The notes beneath the pieces are model-generated. The model did no database searches, was not told the origin of the DNA, and saw only the letters and a program-made list of their open reading frames with translations. Positions 14,376 to 15,750 of a stretch of 15,750 nt of DNA are shown piece after piece (position 1 is the first letter of the stretch; each line of letters starts with the position of its first letter). Origin of the DNA: Actinobacteria bacterium UBA5176 (GTDB lineage: Bacteria; Actinomycetota; UBA4738); NCBI GenBank assembly GCA_002413305.1, contig DHWS01000051.1:1-15750 (forward strand), given 5' to 3'. A program made the translations under genes and the position numbers.

Positions 14376-15431
14376 CTAGTGGGCGGCGACCCGCGCCACC
14401 CAACGTTCGGGCTCGGCGATCTCCTGCATCGACGGGAGGTTGGCCGGTCCCTCCCAGATCCGGTTGAAGCGCTCCATCCCGGCCTGCTCGATCGCCGTCG
14501 CGACGAACCCGTGCCCCAGGTCGTATTGGCGCACCTTCACTTCGAACCCGATCGCCTTCTGGAAGGCCTTCTCCAGGCCGGGCTTCGTCCGCCTGGCCTG
14601 CAACGTGCGATGGAAGCGTTCGGCCTGCGGGAGCGTGTCGCGTTCGACCACGTTCATCACGTACGTGGCGTGGCCCTCCAGGAGGCTCATGAGCGCCTGC
14701 ATGTTCCGTACCATGTCACGCTGGACTTCGGACATCAGCAGGAAGAACCAGCCGAAGCCGCGGTGCTCGCCCTGGCCGCTGCGGATCTCCCCGATGGCCG
14801 TCTTCAGCCGGTCGGCCAGCCATCGCGGGTCGAGCTCGACGCTCTTCAGGTAGCGCTCGACCATGTCCATGAGGTAGCCGCGGAGCCACGGCGCGCCGCC
14901 AAACTGGAGGCGGTGCGTGACCTCGTGGAGGGCGAGCCACAGCCGGAACTCGCGCGGCGGGAACGTGAACTGCCGTTCGAGCCCGACGATGTTCGGGCCG
15001 ACGAAGTAGACGACCCCGTCGTCGTCGGGCGGGAGCAGGGCATCGTACTGTCCGAGCACGCGGTGGCCGAGGTAGCCGAGCAGCCCACCGATCTGAGCAC
15101 CGAGCAGGTGCCGGCGGACGGGAGCCAGAACACCGTCGCCCTTGTCCGTGAGCACCTTCTCGGCGAACGGTTCGAGGATGCGTTCGAAGGCCCGAAGGTT
15201 TTGCCCGAGCCACTCCTTCCGGGTCATCACCCACGGGCGGGAGCGGTACGAGCCGGGCGAGAGTCCCGTGAACCGCTCGACCAGGGTCTCGGCCTCGGGG
15301 ACCACCTCGGCGAAGTCCTCGAACAGGCGTGCCCGGTCGAGGGCCGAGAGTTGCGGCCCGCTGCTGGCGACCTGACCGCCCACACTTCGCGCGGTCTTCC
15401 AGTCGATGAGGCGCCCCGCGGCGAAGGTCAT
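14376..15431 (-). CDS. Zinc-dependent metalloprotease family protein (DUF2342 / zincin_2)
   Basis: The 351-residue protein matches the actinobacterial DUF2342 (zincin_2) family, part of which is named as coenzyme F420 biosynthesis-associated from its co-occurrence with F420. The zincin site is HEVTH at 169-173 in LWLALHEVTHRLQF, and the second motif LLEGHATYVMN at 251-260 gives the likely third ligand Glu252. Other conserved blocks are IDWKTA (9-14), VYFVGPNIVG (141-150) and FLLMSEVQRDMVRNMQALMSL (230-250). There is no signal peptide or membrane segment, so it is probably cytoplasmic. Substrate unknown. Rv3626c beside tilS in M. tuberculosis has the same position. ATG 15431 fits the family N-terminus; there is no strong Shine-Dalgarno. 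Confidence 0.9.
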   Translation of the reverse strand: MTFAAGRLIDWKTARSVGGQVASSGPQLSALDRARLFEDFAEVVPEAETLVERFTGLSPGSYRSRPWVMTRKEWLGQNLRAFERILEPFAEKVLTDKGDGVLAPVRRHLLGAQIGGLLGYLGHRVLGQYDALLPPDDDGVVYFVGPNIVGLERQFTFPPREFRLWLALHEVTHRLQFGGAPWLRGYLMDMVERYLKSVELDPRWLADRLKTAIGEIRSGQGEHRGFGWFFLLMSEVQRDMVRNMQALMSLLEGHATYVMNVVERDTLPQAERFHRTLQARRTKPGLEKAFQKAIGFEVKVRQYDLGHGFVATAIEQAGMERFNRIWEGPANLPSMQEIAEPERWVARVAAH

Positions 15432-15498
15432 GCGTCCATTCTGCCGGACGGAGGACGAAACGGGCGGCCGGGAGGCGGCGATGCCGGGAAGGGCCGCG

Positions 15499-15750
15499 TC
15501 AGCCTTGGGCCTTCTTGCGGGCGGCCACGACCGCTGCGGCTCGGGCCCGTCCTTCGGCGACCCGCTGGTCGACGCCCTTGTCGAGCTGCTCCTGCAGGAC
15601 GCGGTCGAACGTCTCCTGGTCCATCGCCCCCGCGGGGCTCCGAGCCGCCGCTGGCGCGGGCTCGGCCGCGGTCTCGGGCGTTGCCTCGGCCTTGGGCTCA
15701 GGCGCGGCTTCGGCCCCTGGCGCGGGCTCGGGCGCGGTCTCGGGCGGTGC
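15499..15750 (-). CDS. C-terminal part of an Ala/Pro/Glu-rich protein (cut by the right edge)
   Basis: The minus strand is open from the right edge to TGA 15499-15501, giving 83 residues. The first 40 or so are an Ala/Pro/Glu/Thr-rich linker with repeated PETA and EPAP units. After that comes a charged, probably helical end: MDQETFDRVLQEQLDKG, VDQRVAEGRARAAAVVAARKKAQG. The real start lies outside the window and the rest of the protein cannot be seen, so I do not assign a function. The end is 67 bases upstream of the DUF2342 gene on the same strand, so the two may be co-transcribed. In-frame repeats and strong third-position G/C support real coding. Confidence 0.65.
   Translation of the reverse strand, partial: APPETAPEPAPGAEAAPEPKAEATPETAAEPAPAAARSPAGAMDQETFDRVLQEQLDKGVDQRVAEGRARAAAVVAARKKAQG
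15651..15750 (-). repeat. Imperfect direct repeat, 66-nt period, inside the Pro/Ala/Glu linker
   Basis: The 34 bases at 15651-15684 and 15717-15750 differ at only two places and are spaced by 66 bases, exactly 22 codons. They encode the matching units A-[TP]-P-E-T-A-[AP]-E-P-A-P of the linker. The repeat may continue beyond the right edge. Confidence 0.6.

Noticed and set aside
1..15750. CRISPR array, insertion sequence, prophage or toxin-antitoxin module
   Set aside because: I found no regularly spaced repeats, transposase, integrase, att-like repeats or small toxin-like pairs; the block is colinear with a known housekeeping order.

Overview
This is a GC-rich, gene-dense window with two plus-strand genes at the left edge and an almost uninterrupted minus-strand housekeeping block from 2258 to the right edge. 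The gene order zinc metalloprotease (DUF2342) - tilS - hpt - (lipoprotein) - ftsH - folE - folP - (two inserted genes) - folB - folK - DUF2520 - panC - coaX - lysS matches the conserved actinobacterial arrangement known from Mycobacterium tuberculosis (Rv3626c down to lysS). High G+C, many GTG starts, the DUF2342 family and this order point to Actinomycetota. The differences from the mycobacterial order suggest a lineage well away from it, possibly a deep-branching or uncultured one; that placement is inference.

Left part (1-2257, plus strand): a possible C-terminal remnant of an upstream gene, a stand-alone receiver domain with eroded conserved residues, a hairpin just after it, and a secreted six-bladed Asp-box (BNR, sialidase-like) protein. 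The Asp-box gene converges on lysS across a 105-nt gap with a short inverted repeat.

Centre-left (2258-6378, minus): a coenzyme A precursor and tRNA-charging set: DUF2520 Rossmann protein, panC (pantothenate synthesis), coaX (pantothenate phosphorylation) and lysS. DUF2520/panC and coaX/lysS overlap. panD, present between panC and coaX in mycobacteria, is absent here.

Centre (6448-10187, minus): folE, folP, folB and folK cover GTP cyclohydrolase I, dihydroneopterin aldolase, pyrophosphokinase and dihydropteroate synthase. An Asp-nucleophile alpha/beta hydrolase and a pyridoxamine-oxidase-like flavin/F420 split-barrel protein sit between folP and folB, joined by ATGA and GTGA overlaps.

Right part (10187-15750, minus): ftsH membrane protease, a small carboxypeptidase-regulatory-like lipoprotein, hpt (purine salvage), tilS (tRNA-Ile lysidine), a DUF2342 zincin, and the C-terminal end of an Ala/Pro/Glu-rich protein cut by the window edge.

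No rRNA, tRNA, CRISPR array, insertion sequence or prophage is visible, and no gene-free stretch exceeds 300 bases. I do not see a clear new defence or mobile system. The least ordinary points are the hydrolase/split-barrel pair inside the folate operon, the lipoprotein at the hpt-ftsH junction, and the degenerate receiver protein.
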